Below are positions 46,639 through 59,057 of a stretch of 64,000 nucleotides of DNA, piece after piece; the stretch's first letter is position 1, and the number at the start of each line of letters is the position of its first letter. A program made the translations under genes and the position numbers. Below the pieces are notes generated by a model, which was given only the letters and a program-made list of their open reading frames with translations, was not told the DNA's origin and ran no database searches. The DNA lies in the NCBI RefSeq assembly GCF_002127325.2, contig NC_035443.2, positions 119,378,462 to 119,442,461 on the forward strand. Reading direction: 5' to 3'. Source of the DNA: Helianthus annuus. Its lineage: Eukaryota > Streptophyta > Magnoliopsida > Asterales > Asteraceae.

Positions 46639-46990
46639 AAGCTCAACAGCGGGGATAGAATCCAAGCGTGGATATCGGTACGTCTCATAATAGTCAATGT
46701 TACGTTCTATTTGACAGTATTGTCAAATTTTAGCTTCAGAAAATATAGTTGTTTTAGTAGTAAGTAACCTAGATACCCAGTTCTCGATAGAACAAGCCTA
46801 ACGGAAGCTTCGATGTGATAATTGGGATGGACTGGTTGTCGAACAACCCGGCGGAGATTGTCATCCGCACCCCGACGACGAACGGAGAAATGATTGTGAT
46901 TCATGGAGCAGGATACGCTCCTACGGATTATCAGGCAAAGAAGACACAAAAATTTTCGCACCAAGGGATGTGTTGTTTTTCTGGCACACA
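46639..46990 (+). pseudogene. Element D protease remnant, active site lost
   Basis: Where relatives have LFDTGAxxSF the sequence reads VLFDSIVKF followed by stops (46705-46735), and the segment up to 46810 is shortened. The C-terminal half survives in another frame as FDVIIGMDWLSNNPAEIVI (46809-46867), the typical IIGMDWL motif, with the frame shifted again near 46960. The protease cannot have worked. Confidence 0.82.
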
Positions 46991-47945
46991 TTGTGGATAA
47001 GAAAGCTGAAGAACCGAAGATCGAAGACATCCCTGTCGTGAGGGAATATCCAGAAGTCTTCCCAGAGGACTTGCCTGGCTTGCCGCCTCAGAGGCAAGTG
47101 GAGTTCCGCATTGACTTAGTTCCAGGCGCCGCGCCTGTGGCTAAGGCACCCTATAGACTTGCCCCATCTGAGATGCAAGAACTGTCTACACAACTTCAGG
47201 AGTTGTTAGACAAGGAATTTATCCGACCAAGCTTCTCGCCTTGGGGAGCTCCGGTCTTGTTTGTCAAGAAGAAGGACGGTAGTTTTCGTATGTGGATCGA
47301 CTACCGGGAGTTGAACAAGCTGACGATTAAGAATAGATATCCTCTGCCAAGGATTGATGATCTGTTCGACCAACTTCAAGGTTCAAGCTTTTACTCCAAG
47401 ATCGATCTTCAATCTGGATACCATCAGTTAAGGATACAGGAGGAGAGTATCCCAAAGACAGCCTCCAGAACTCGTTACGGGCACTACGAGTTTCTGGTCA
47501 TGCCGTTTGGGTTGACAAACGCACCTGCAGTGTTCATGGATTTGATGAACCGAGTTTGTAAGCCGTATCTGGATAAGTTCGTGATTGTATTCATCGATGA
47601 CATTTTGATTTATGCAAAGACGAAGGCTGAGCACGAGCAGCATCTTAGAGCCATTCTGGAGCTGCTGAAGAAAGAACAACTGTACGCTAAATTCTCTAAG
47701 TGCGAGTTTTGGCTACGAGAGGTGCAATTCCTTGGGCACGTGGTAAATAGAGATGGAATCCACGTGGATCCAACCAAGATCGAGGCGATCAAGGATTGGG
47801 AAACGCCAAAGATGCCAACCGAGATTCGGCAATTCTTGGGTTTGGCTGACTATTACCGAAGATTCATTGAGAATTTTTCAAAGATCGCTCAACCATTGAC
47901 GCTCCTCACGCAGAAAGACAAGAAGTTTGATTGGGGAAATCAAAC
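46991..47945 (+). pseudogene. Element D reverse transcriptase
   Basis: The long frame 46903-47976 carries [57 protein letters not shown] (Trp where Cys is usual), [20 protein letters not shown] with catalytic Asp in [24 protein letters not shown], the [10 protein letters not shown] active site (two Asp), and [15 protein letters not shown]. All polymerase motifs appear intact. It ends in a frameshift near 47940 entering RNase H. The best-kept domain in the window; Tekay type. Confidence 0.93.
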
Positions 47946-48560
47946 AGGAAGAAGCATTTCAGATATTGAAAGATAAGCTTTGCAACGCGCCAATCTTAGC
48001 CCTACCAGAGGGTACAGATGATTTTGTGGTATACTACGATGCATCGCGTCAAGGATTGGGTTGTGTGTTGATGCAACGCCAAAAGGTTATTGCCTACGCG
48101 TCACGCCAACTGAAGGTACATGAAAAGAACTATACCACACACGATTTGGAACCCGGCGAAGTGGTTTTTGCTTTAAAGATCTGGAGACACTACCTTTATG
48201 GTACGAAGTGCACAATCTTCACAGATCACAAGAGCCTCCAGCATATATTCAACCAGAAGGAGTTGAATATGAGGCAAAGACGATGGGTAGAGCTGTTGAA
48301 TGATTACGACTGTGAGATAAAGTATCATCCAGAGAAGGCGAATGTGGTCGCCGATGCCCTAAGTCAAGAAGAGAGAATCAAGCCCATAAGGGTTAGGGCT
48401 TTGGAGATGGTTATACGAACCGATCTTCCTTTACGCATTCGTGCCGCGCAGGAGGAAGCTCTCAAGAAAGGAAACCTTGAGAAGGAATATCTCCAGGGGA
48501 TGGAGAAGCAATTGGTGCCAAACGAGGAAGGAACGTTGTGTTTTGAGAAAAGGATTTGGG
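47946..48560 (+). pseudogene. Element D RNase H
   Basis: This Ty3-type RNase H follows RT after a frameshift. Catalytic positions are visible: D in [13 protein letters not shown] in [15 protein letters not shown] in [13 protein letters not shown] in NVVADALS (about 48021, 48155, 48225, 48353). It would degrade the RNA strand during cDNA synthesis. Frame 47927-48643 stays open through RNase H into the integrase head. Confidence 0.9.
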
Positions 48561-49440
48561 TTCCTCTGTTTGGTGGTTTAAGGAAGGTTATTTTCGATGA
48601 AGCTCACAAGTCGCAGTACTCTATCCAATCCTGGAGCGGATAAGATGTACCAGGACCTTAAGGATTATTATTGGTGGCCTAGGATGAAAGGCGATGTTGC
48701 TGTTTATGTGAGCAAATGTTTAACATGCGCCAAGGTTAAGGCGGAATACCAGAAGCCTTCGGGACTTCTGCAACAACCAGAAATTCCCAAGTGGAAGTGG
48801 GAACAAATCTCCATGGATTTTATTACGAAGTTGCCAAGAACGCCAAGAGGCCATGACACTATTTGGGTAATAGTGGATCGCTTAACGAAGTCAGCGCACT
48901 TCTTACCTATCCGAAGGAAGGATAATACAAGCAAATTGGCCGAAATTTACATGAGAGAGATTGTTACACGCCATGGAGTACCTCTCTCAATCATCTCCGA
49001 TAGAGACGGAAGGTTCGTATCGAGGATATGGCAATCCTTCCAGGAAGCTTTTGGCTCAAAGTTGAATCTGAGCACTATTTTTCACCCGCAGACCGACGGT
49101 CAAAGCGAGCGGACGATATAGACTTTGGAAGATATGCTGAGAGCATGTGTGATGGATTTGGGCAGTAGCTGGGATAAGCATTTGCCTCTGGTTGAATTTT
49201 CATTCAACAACAGCTACCACACCAGTATTGGTGCCGCGCCTTTCGAAACTTTATATGGGCGCAAATGCAGATCACCGCTCTGTTGGTCTGACGCTGGTGA
49301 TAGACAGTTGGTTGGTCCTGATGTAGTCTAGGAAACCACAGACGAGATTGCACAGATCCGAGATCGCATCAGTGCGGCTCGTGACCGACAAAAATCCTAC
49401 GCGGATCTAAAAAGGAAACCTCTAGAGTTTGAGGTAGGAG
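48561..49440 (+). pseudogene. Element D integrase
   Basis: In the zinc-binding head, EAHKSQYS is kept, but the next His (usual IHPGA) reads NPGA across a frameshift near 48625-48645; CLTCAKVK follows. The catalytic triad is D in [11 protein letters not shown] in [11 protein letters not shown], and E in [12 protein letters not shown] at 49119-49121 and TAG at 49329-49331 both stand where relatives have Gln. Between them [20 protein letters not shown] is intact. It would insert cDNA; here it is broken in at least three places. Confidence 0.9.
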
Positions 49441-49880
49441 ATATGGTTTTGTTGAAGGTATCACCCTGGAAGGGTGTGGCACGCTTTGAGAAACGTGGAA
49501 AGTTGAATCCGAGGTATATTGGACCGTTCAAGATCTTGGAAAGAATCGGGTTAGTAGCGTACAAGTTGGACCTACCCGCTGAACTGAATGGAGTTCACGA
49601 TACATTCCATGTATCCAATCTGAAGAGGAGTCCAACTCAAGTCACCGTTGCCATTCCCACCGACGAAATTCATGTTGACGACACGCTCCATTTCGTTGAA
49701 GAACCCGTTGAAGTCACGGATTGGAAAGTGAACAAGACCCGCCGGAGCAGTGTCAAGCTTGTCAAAGTTCGTTGGAATGCTAGACATGGTCCTGAATTCA
49801 CCTGGGAGCGTGAGGACCGAATGAAAGAGAAATACCCCCACTTATTTCCTAAGAACCCTGCTTCTACAAGCAGAACTTAA
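49441..49880 (+). pseudogene. Element D integrase C-terminus with chromodomain
   Basis: The open frame starts at [20 protein letters not shown], the GPY/F-like module ([20 protein letters not shown]), and ends in a chromodomain-like segment ([39 protein letters not shown]). Chromodomains of this lineage are thought to steer integration to heterochromatin. It is intact here, with a normal end at 49878-49880. The presence of this domain places D among chromoviruses, and the WKVxKTRR..VKVRWN form fits Tekay/Del. Confidence 0.9.
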
Positions 49881-49905
49881 AATTTCGGGACGAAATTTCT
49901 TTAAC

Positions 49906-49915
49906 GGGGGGAGAA
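49906..49915 (+). other. Element D polypurine tract
   Basis: GGGGGGAGAA directly before TGTGACAACCC. The text upstream (AATTTCGGGACGAAATTTCTTTAAC) matches the end of E (36178-36204). Confidence 0.9.
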
Positions 49916-52900
49916 TGTGACAACCCTCACTAAACCAGGTATCCGTACTATTTAATTAATAATTAATTACTGCTTAATTACTGTGCTTAACTGAAATTGC
50001 TGATGAACTGCTACTTGATTTCTAATACTTGTATATTCCTGCATCATACTTTGATTTCCGTCACTACATTATTTACATACTGAACTCTAGTGACAAACGT
50101 GATGCACAAAAGCACAGTAGCATTTGAACGGATAACCTATTGAACATGCTGATAAAGCCAGCATCAGGCAGACACTGCCTCTAAGGCCTGTATGAGCCAG
50201 AAATATTTTACTACACCCATAGTGAGTGTAGGGATACAAGGGTTGTAGAACTGCGTCTCTAGGAATAAGATATAATGACTGGATGTGCCTAAAACGTACT
50301 CTAAGCACAAAACACAGTACTTTAATTAACATATCAGCTTCTGGCTAACTAGTAAAGTGCCAAACATGAGGGAAATATTCCTGACACTTCGGGGAATAAG
50401 TTGTGTCACTAAAAATGTTATTTACGACACTTAAAAGCTTTGTTAAGCACTTTAACGGATTACTATCCAACCGAACAACCGGACTTTACCCGGGACATAA
50501 AAATATTGACATTAACAATACTGGTCTTTTTCTGAGCCAGTTAGGGTCCCTGAATACCCTAACACCCGCATTATAGCACAACACACCACTAACTGAGTTA
50601 GTCCCTAAATCTAACTTGGTTTAACCTAACTAATACTTAACTAACTAGTTGAAATCGAACTAGTACCCCCCCCCCATTGGAAATCGGCCCAAACCAAGAG
50701 GACAAGACTTGATTTCTTTTGAATATTAAAATCCTAGTTGTCTAATATCTAGACAACACATTAACCATTAGATTAAAACTTCCTAATTATCTATAAGTAG
50801 TAGACTTGGCACAAGAGTTCATCACATTCCATTTTTCAACTTCAAACACTCCTCTCTCTCTCTCAAAGGCTTCGGCCGAACCCCCTTGGGTCACCACAAC
50901 CATTTTCGAGTTTGATCTTGCAAGCTTCAATCATCTACAAGTGTTAAGGGTCGCATATAAGGAGTCTTGGTGCACTCGGAGTTCGAAGGACCACTCTCTC
51001 TTGCTTTTATCCACCCCTTTTTCGCATAGAATCTTCCCTAGCCTCGAGCTAGAGGTATAATGCTTAAAACACTCTCTCGAACTATTCTAAGGTGGTTAAA
51101 ATGTGTTGTAACGGTTAAAAGTCGGAAACTTACAATTTGAAGCACAAAAGTCTACTAAAAATGCAAGTATTGTTGGTTAAAAGATCATAAGTTGGGTAAA
51201 TGATGTAGTAATTGAAATTTGTGGTTATCTAGGCCCGATCTATGTTGTGGTAGCTCGGATCACCATTTAACCCGGTTTGGTTAAGATCATGGATCTTGAC
51301 ATAAGCTTGTTTTGAATGGTACAAGGGTTAAAAGGTGAAACTCTACCACACGAGAAACATGAACTTGTGTAAAAGTATTTTTACTCGTAAAATAGTGTTT
51401 AAAACGGGTGGATCTACGTATGTACAAATGGTATTTTCATAGAACCAAGCGTCAAGAAAATCATGTTTTCTAAAAGACGGATATCACACTAACAAGTATG
51501 ATTTTTATAAACCACAAGTGTATAAAACACTTGTGAAATGAAAAGTTTCGACAAAATAACAATCTTTGTGAAAGATGACGGGAAGTTGTAAAGATGGGTT
51601 TACTCTAAAAACGAGGTTTTTACGAGATTAAGCTACTTTATATAAAAATCCACAAAATATAATGGGATTTACACTATAGTTTCGGAAAAACTACAAGTTC
51701 ATGTGATTTATGCGATTTACATACTTGTCGATTAGTTGATGTGTCGGAAATTGTTGATTGAATAAAGAAGTTGTTGAAATGATTTTGTAAAAGAAAATGA
51801 TACGCTTGAAAGCGTGGCCACCTCCAGTTACAGGGGAAACTCTGGCGAAATTTTTCTAAAACCTAACACTTAGAATTATTTACAAGTGTTAGAATTATTT
51901 TTGACATGTTTTCAAAATATATTTCGCCACGACTTTATTTACAAATATTCGGAGGTGGGATTTTCACAAAACTAAACGTGATAAATATGTATTTAGTAAA
52001 TATATTTTCACAACACTGTTTATGATTATTTTGTGAAAATACACAAATATTATTTTTAGAGTAAAAATAATATTTTCGAACGTTAACAGATCCAAAATAA
52101 TACGAACGCCTCTACGATAACTATATAAGTTACACTGGTAATATTTATTACCACTCGAATGATAAAACGTAACTTACGCGTTATACGGAAATATTTACGA
52201 ACGCGTATTTTATCAACGTATTATTTTTGGGGAAAATTATGTGAAATGAAAATATAATATTTTTGAGAAAAATATTTATATTTTGGAATTGGAAATAAAT
52301 ATATATATTAAGTGAGACTTAATGATATAATTCAAACGCACATGTATTAAATCCCCCATCCTTGGGAAGGAGATTAACTACCAAGTATATACGAAAAGTA
52401 AACCCGAAATAGTTGTCTGACTATTTCCCAAAAACTTAAACTATAAAGCTAAGGCACGGCCGTCCGTCTAATAGAGTTAGCACATGTAGGTCGTTGCACA
52501 GCTGCCTGATTTGGAGTACTTGGTAGAGACGCACCGACTGTGAGTTCATGTCCCCTTTTTCTCATAACTGTTTTCAGTTTTCTAAACTGCGGGGGTGAAA
52601 TACATGTTACTATGATTACGAATATTTCTTACATGGTATGGTCAGCTTAGGAAGGAACTGTTAGGTTATGTGATTTGGGTAGGTGAAACCTTAAGAACAT
52701 TAGTCCTCGTAGTACGATCGAGGGATACAAGTGATAGGCCTATTTGAGCATAACAAACCCCACCCATGCGCCCTAAGGTTGGACCATGTGGTGACCTTGT
52801 CTTAACACCACCCATGCGCCCGCAGGTTGGACCATGTGGTGACCTTGTCGTAACACCACCCATGCGCCCTAAGGTTGGACCATGTGGTGACCTTGTCCTA

Positions 52901-53405
52901 TCCCCTCCCATGCGCCCGCAGGTTGGACCATGTGGTTACACATTAACTGATAAGTTTCCTTATTTGCTTTCATACCAGAGTTTACAAAATATTCACACTT
53001 ACAATGATTATAAAGGTTTATTCGCGCGCACATACTAAACACATGAACTCACTCAACATTATTGTTGATTTTTCAACTTACATGTATTTCAGGGAACTAA
53101 GGGATCTGGCACGGTATGGCACGTTTTCCCGCTGCACTAGTACGAGGTCATCCGGGGTTTAGGGAATGTGACTCTTTCCTGGACAAATCACAGTCCTTAA
53201 ACCGTGTTTATGTCATGTTTGTGTTGTTGAACGATGTTATGGTTGTTAGGGTGTTTTCCCGCTAAGACAATGGTATTGTATTTGAATTTTAAAACTTAAT
53301 GGATGATCTTGCATGTTTTAATTCATATAGCTTTGTTATGATTAAGCTATGGTATTAAGAAGTCACACCAAATTAACCACGCTTTTGCAAAGCCAGGGTG
53401 TGACA
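49916..53405 (+). repeat. Element D 3' LTR
   Basis: TGTGACAACCCTC ... CAGGGTGTGACA. Uninterrupted counterpart of 29557-29944 plus 40088-43187, with about 30 visible differences. It is followed by the ATTTG duplication (53406-53410). Confidence 0.95.
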
Positions 53406-54197
53406 ATTTGATCCCAATATTTGTTTATTAATGTTTGATATTTTTCATGTTTTGATTTTCGTTCAATTTCAAACTCTATATCGCTTTCTAGAGAGTTATA
53501 CGCAAACTGGTGCGTAAACGTAATTAGTTTAATGCGACAAACACTCTGGAACATCAACATATGCTTAACATACCTTAAATAACCCTTACATAACTTAGAA
53601 ATAAGTTTTGAAGGCTTTGGTATGGCAAAATCAAGTTTATTTGCTTACAGGGACTAATTTCAACAAACTGCGAAAGTATGCCCATTCGTACTGTAACGGA
53701 CATTCCGGAACTTGATCATAAGTTAAAAATACCCTAAATATCCTTCATGTAGCTTAGAAATAGGCTTTGAGGGGTCCGGTATGCTAAAATAAACTTTTTG
53801 GTCATTCAGGGACTAAAAGCGTCAAAAAGCGCATAAGTTTGCATTTTCGCGCATAACTTACGTTCTGAATACATCCGGACATCCAAAAATTTATGTAAGC
53901 ATTAAAATATTTTATTTTAGTGTTTGGTATAGGAAAAATCCATTCGTCGCGCAATTTGGATCATTTTTCGCGTTCGTGCGCATTTCGTCGTAATTAAGCG
54001 AATATCGCGATGGTACGACCAAACGAACCGACATCCGGCATATTTTTGAGCATGTTTCATATCCACTATGTTTAGGCATCATTTTAGGGCCCTAAAGTTG
54101 GCTTAACGGGCCTTAGATGTGTCGGAAATAGGCTTAAACCACTGCAGGGACCATTTCTACAATTAATGAAAGCTGTTGCTGAACTATGGATCTCAGG

Positions 54198-54239
54198 CGG
54201 CCCGCGTAGCCCCTGTATGACTCTTACGCGGGGCGCGTA
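54198..54239. repeat. GC palindrome pair in G1
   Basis: CCCGCGTA (54201-54208) pairs with TACGCGGG (54225-54232). The second unit is itself a palindrome, TACGCG-GGG-CGCGTA (54225-54239). It lies about 200 bp upstream of the TATA box. Confidence 0.8.
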
Positions 54240-56407
54240 GGATCACCAGATCTGCACAAATTCATTTCCAGCCTGTTTCGAGCTGTTCCACCTGATTTTC
54301 TCACTTGCAAATGGTATTTTATCAATCTATGGGCCAATTTTAATGCGCCCATGGTTTTGCAAAACCATGGGTGCATGTGTACGGCGATGATCGAGGCACG
54401 TTTTTCGATGAACGATCTTAACGGTTGTGCAAAAACTATATAAACCCCACCCCCATTTTCTCAAACCCACACTTTGATCAGATTTTTTCCCTAAGTTGAA
54501 GGATAAAACCTTCATACCTGGGAATTATTAGATCAAACTTCCGTTCTTGGACCCGTTGTAAGTCCTCTTTCGTTCTTTTATGCGTTTTTAGCTTAAAAGT
54601 CAAACTGCATTTGACTTTCTGCATTGACCAGTTTATGGCCAACTCTCGTTTGAACTTCATAACGTGAGCGTAATCACGATGGTCATAGTCCTTTGTGGCT
54701 ATACCTACTGATTACCACGTTATCTAGGCTTAGTGACGAGTCGTAGTTTCGGCTAAAATGCGTATTCTTGCGTATTTTGTAACCAAACTACTCTTGGGTA
54801 TCAAGACCCTTTGTCTTGATACCAAACCTGTTTTCAAACCTTGTTAAACATGTTTTAACATGTTTAGCTCGTCACTTTTAGATTTAGTGCTTATATACGG
54901 TCGTAAGGTAAGCGATCTAAACAATCGCTTATACTTTCGAACCCGACCCGTTTGGTCGATCATTAGGATCTGACCAACCACTTTAGGTGACCATAGTTGT
55001 ATAGGGAATAACCTTCCGAGGTTATACCTTATGGTCATGACGTTTAGTTGGTTGTATGATAGGTAGTATATATGCCTTAGGAAAATTACCAAAATGCCCT
55101 TTTTACGCCAAAATTCATTTTAAGCATATGTAACATAAATTTTGACATCTAAACTGATTAGGCAACAATATTAGACATGTTAAGGCATATTTTACTTGTC
55201 ATAGGACTAGTTAAGCGGTCCGAACGCATTTTACGCGAACGACTCGTTAAAGTAGCGTAAGCTACCTAAACGGGTCGTAATGGGTCATAAACACTTAGGT
55301 TAGGTTTCATTTTAGTATGTAGGCTTTGTTAAACCCTATTACATGAGTTCCCATACTCATTTGGTTTACGAACCCTCATTCTATCCTATCCTCCGGTTTA
55401 GGTCCGTTTATTAACGTAGTTACCTATATTAGGTGCCGTTTGATTCCGCGACCATTATTGCTTTGCATGGTGGTTATCTAAAGACTATTGAGCAATCTCA
55501 AGTGAGTACATAGACCCCTCTTTTACTGTTTTTCAAACGTTTTGGGGTGAAACACATGTGCCTACTTGTTACTTTCGTGTTTTTCGTGCTTTCATGACAT
55601 ATACTTGCTATGTTCATTAGTACACATATAGTACATGATTTGAATTATGCTTTGCTATGTATGTTGACTGAGCATGCTAGCACATTGATTTACATTACAT
55701 TTCTGCTATGTATGTTTACTTAGCATGCTAGCACATTGTTTCACATTACATTTTATACTTTGTATGTTAACTTAGCATACTTAGTACAATCGTTTTACAT
55801 TACATTTCTGCTATGTATGTTTACTGAGCATGCTAGCACATTGATTTACATGACTTTTCTGCTTTGTATGTTAACTTAGCATACTTAGTACATTATTTCT
55901 CATAACATGCATACATTTGGTATGACATTTGGTTTGTTCAACGGGACTAAAATACATTCATTAACATTAGCTACGCCGCTCAGTAGTAAGTAGTGGTACC
56001 ATAGGACTTGACAACTCCCATTCCTGATATCCTAGGTTTGTTTGGATATAAGGAATGACTGAATCTGAAAACATTTTGATAACCTTTACTCTAAGGTTAT
56101 CCTACAGTCTCAAGGCTTGAATGTATACGTTTAACTTACCACATAAGTGTTTGTATCAGTAAAGCATGCATTTATTTTGCAAAACATGACTTTTGATATA
56201 TTCAAAATACTTTGTTTTGTACATTTTTACATTTGGTTTAAGTAATCACATTTTACTTACCATACACAACATTTGTTACACATTATATGATTTACATTTT
56301 GACATTAAACATTTGACATGGTTTATACATTAACATTTGACAATTGGTTTAAACATGAACATTTTACATTGGTGGTTTGTTTAAGTGATTTAAGTAACGA
56401 GGCGTGT

Positions 56408-56476
56408 GTAATATGATACAAGCATGGTGGATACGCCGCTGGTACTTCCTATATATAAGTGCTTGTATGATATTAC
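56408..56476. repeat. Conserved stem-loop in the G LTRs
   Basis: GTAATATGATACAAGCA and TGCTTGTATGATATTAC are reverse complements with one mismatch, around a roughly 35-base loop that includes GGATACGCCGCTGGTACTTC. The G2 copy at about 61741-61809 has the same loop but more mismatches in the right arm. Confidence 0.7.
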
Positions 56477-57022
56477 ATATTGTAGCGTTATCTAAATCAT
56501 TTCAAATTAGACATATAACATTTTACATAAATAACATATTTTTCACAGGACATTGTTTTACCAAACAATTTGTTTTACACATCATTCTTTTATATAATCT
56601 GATTTCTTATCGCATTTTCATATGCTTCATAAAAGAGAACACTTAACAAGATTCATGACTAATTTTTATTAAACATTTCTTTAAACTCAAGTCATGAATC
56701 CTATTTTCACAAAACCTATGTATCTCACAGGCATTTTTATGCTGACGTACCTATTTTCACATGTCTTTTCAGGAGCTGTTGCATAGGATGATCGGGACAC
56801 ACTTAGGCGGACCTGTGCCTTAGTGACTTAAAACAAAGCTAGAACTAGTTTAATTATGTGATGTACTCTTGTTTCTTTTTGTTTAAGACAATGTAATCCG
56901 TTTTGTTCATAAATAAAATATAACTTTTAATGCCATGGTTGTGAAACAATAATTCTGTTACAACACTCCTCGACGTTTCCGCCACGATTTGATGTTTTAC
57001 GTGGTCGGGATGTGACAATTAA

Positions 57023-57599
57023 ATTTCGAACGCATAGGAAAAAGAATTGCCTAAAACGGACAAGTAGATAAAAAGTTATGGCTGTTTAAAGTTTGATTTT
57101 CGATAAAAACCATAGCTGGCAGATATGCAGGTCCCAGATGTGGAATTGCTGGAAAATGGTCTCCCTCGCGCCACGCGAGGGAGTGTGATGGATTGGGCGC
57201 GGCAGGCGAAGGACAAGAGTAAGCCTCTCGCGTGGCGCGAGAGGCATAAAAACTAGGAAATTTGTTTTTAATTGTTGTTTGATGCTTAGAACTGGTTTAA
57301 TCCTATTTTTAAGTTATCAAAACTAACTTTTAAGTTGGTTTTGATCGTAGGTGATTATCAAGAGAACCCGGTTGTAGATCAAGCGCAATGAAGAACCGAA
57401 CACGATCATGTTACAAGCTTCCGCACATTATTACGTCGTCGTTGTGAACAACAAATTTAATTACATTATGTTATATTGCTTATAAATTGTAAAAGTTTTA
57501 AAAATAAACCCGTATTTTGTAATGTATATGTGCTCATTATCACATGTTTATTTTTCGTAAATTATACGAAAATCGTTAAATAATAGCAAGGGTGTTACA
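57023..57599 (+). repeat. Element H 5' LTR, second part
   Basis: It continues H after G1 and ends GGGTGTTACA at 57599, the mirror of the TGTAACACCC start at 26993. It includes the two palindromes at 57163-57181 and 57223-57245. Confidence 0.75.
57163..57245. repeat. Palindrome pair in the H LTR
   Basis: CCCTCGCG-CCA-CGCGAGGG (57163-57181) and GCCTCTCGCG-TGG-CGCGAGAGGC (57223-57245). Each is a perfect hairpin, and the 15-bp cores are exact reverse complements of each other. TATA-like ATAAAAA follows immediately. Confidence 0.93.
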
Positions 57600-57602
57600 A
57601 GT

Positions 57603-57616
57603 TGGTAATCAGAGCT
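57603..57616 (+). other. Element H primer site (initiator-Met-like, one inserted base)
   Basis: TTGGTAATCAGAGC begins four bases after the LTR end. It is TGGTATCAGAGC with an extra A. A functional element would need the intact form, so this suggests decay. Confidence 0.6.
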
Positions 57617-59057
57617 CATGGTTAAAGAATAAAGCGTGTTCGGTTCGAGGCTTGATCGTAAATCCGGTAAGTACATGTATGTTAATAGTTTAGTAGGATT
57701 AAAGTGTTGTGAACAACACATAGGGTTATTGTGTAATACACATTCCCCCAATGAAAATGATTGGTATAGTTAACGAAATCACGTGCGTTGACACGTACAG
57801 TAAAAGCCTTGTATTACAATACGGGCATTTATTAATGTCGAAATTACTGACCTTTGTAAATGTTTAGTTGAAGGATACTCGCATCTGAAGATGGCGAGAG
57901 TGTAACAAGTGACGGACATGACAGAGGAACGGTCCGAAGTACGACAAGTTGAGTATGCTCGTCAAGGACCTAAATTGCATGATAATCGCGAACAAGGTTA
58001 ATGACATGGAAAGCCCGATAGGGCAAGCATTTACAGGTGCACATTTTAAACTTATTGCACGAATTGTAATATGCAACAAATACATAGAGACTGACCGTTG
58101 CATATGTAACTAAAAACTTGGAAAAATCCTGAATAGAATACCTATCCAGGATATTATTTCCAAGAAAACTAAATAGAGGTGTTACTTACATGGGATGTAA
58201 TGTGAAAATTATAAAAAGGGCATGTATATCAGATGTTGATCGCTTACTCTGGCCAAGTAAATAGTGAACACGTGGTACCATGAACTTTTATGATGGACAT
58301 ACTTACATTCGATGTAGTAAAGACGGGGTGAACGGGATAAATTAAAAAGGTACCCAAATGAATCAAACAAGTAAGATGTTAGATAGTGAATGTAAACGCA
58401 AGTTGGATGACGGAAGCGTATTCCGTTAGAACAACGAGCCCGAGAGAAGGGACAAGGATCAAGGTAAATGAAAATGAAAATACAGATCGACTAATAGGAA
58501 TGCTAAGGCATAGGGATAAAAGTTTGACTGCCACAAGTGATGAAATTCACATGGACGAGTCAAACGAATTAAATGAAGAATAAAGGACGTGATTGAATAA
58601 AAGCGATGGATTTCGCTAAGATAACTAAATAAGTTAAAACGAAGTCTAAAATCATATTAGAATGATTACTTGGAAAATGACTTCGGTAAAGATATCCGAT
58701 AGATGAGTATGATTTTAAGAATATGCGTAAACCAAGAGACGGGAACACGGATTAGAAATTCAAAAGACTCGGATTATGGGTCATGACTAAAAGACGATAA
58801 GATTTTGCAAACAGAAATTTTTGATAATTACGTTCAACTATTTTAAAGTAAACGGGTCGAACAAAGAACCAAGGTTGACGTTCATAAGTGACGAATTTTC
58901 ACTCAAACACGTCAAACGAGATTAATAAAGAATAACGCTGGAAAATGAAAGTAAGCGCAAGCTGAATAATGAAAGCGCGAAATATTAATGAACCTATGTG
59001 ATAGGTCGTAAAAAAGTATAGAAAGGAAAACGCAAACCAGTGAAACTGGAGTGTTAA
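57617..59057 (+). other. Element H internal region, no coding signal
   Basis: About 1.4 kb rich in A and G with no recognisable gag-pol motif. The longest frame (58386-58583, MNVNASWMTEAYSVRTTSPR) has no support. It ends at GTTAA (59053-59057), the target duplication of G2. Confidence 0.5.

Larger units (their letters stand above)
29557..53405 (+). mobile_element. Element D: Tekay/Del-type chromovirus (Ty3/gypsy), defective
   Basis: The left LTR is 29557-29944 plus 40088-43187 (3488 bp, split by E) and the right LTR is 49916-53405 (3490 bp). The exact duplication ATTTG flanks it (29552-29556, 53406-53410). An initiator-Met primer site at 43191, duplicated gag, RT, RNase H, integrase, a C-terminal chromodomain and a polypurine tract mark a Tekay-type chromovirus. 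LTRs differ at roughly 30 sites by eye (under 1%), yet gag-pol has a degenerate extra gag, a deleted protease active site, three frameshifts and two nonsense codons. Confidence 0.93.
29495..57017 (+). repeat. G1: solo LTR of family G, interrupted by D
   Basis: The LTR starts TGTGACATCTATG at 29495 and continues to 29556. After D it resumes at 53411 and ends GGATGTGACA at 57017 (about 3.67 kb). It aligns along its length with G2 (59058-62383), for example TTCAATTTCAAACTCTA near 53463 and 59172, and TACAACACTCC near 56961. There is no primer site after it, and its flanks are ACTAA / ATTAA, so it is a solo LTR left by LTR-LTR recombination. TATATAAA at 54437-54444 is the likely promoter. Confidence 0.8.
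53411..57017 (+). repeat. G1 solo LTR, second part
   Basis: It contains the paired GC module (54198-54239), TATATAAA (54437-54444), a roughly 51-bp tandem array (about 55660-55900; GCATGCTAGCACATTG units), and a conserved inverted repeat (56408-56476). It ends with the LTR end ...GATGTGACA. The short frames here have no domain. Confidence 0.85.

Noticed and set aside
29495..57017. G1 and G2 as the two LTRs of one element
   Set aside because: Each has its own target duplication, there is no primer site after G1, and the sequence between them is the LTR end and interior of H.
58386..58583. Small gene in the H interior
   Set aside because: Single short frame, no motif, no similarity I recognise, and inside a decayed retroelement.
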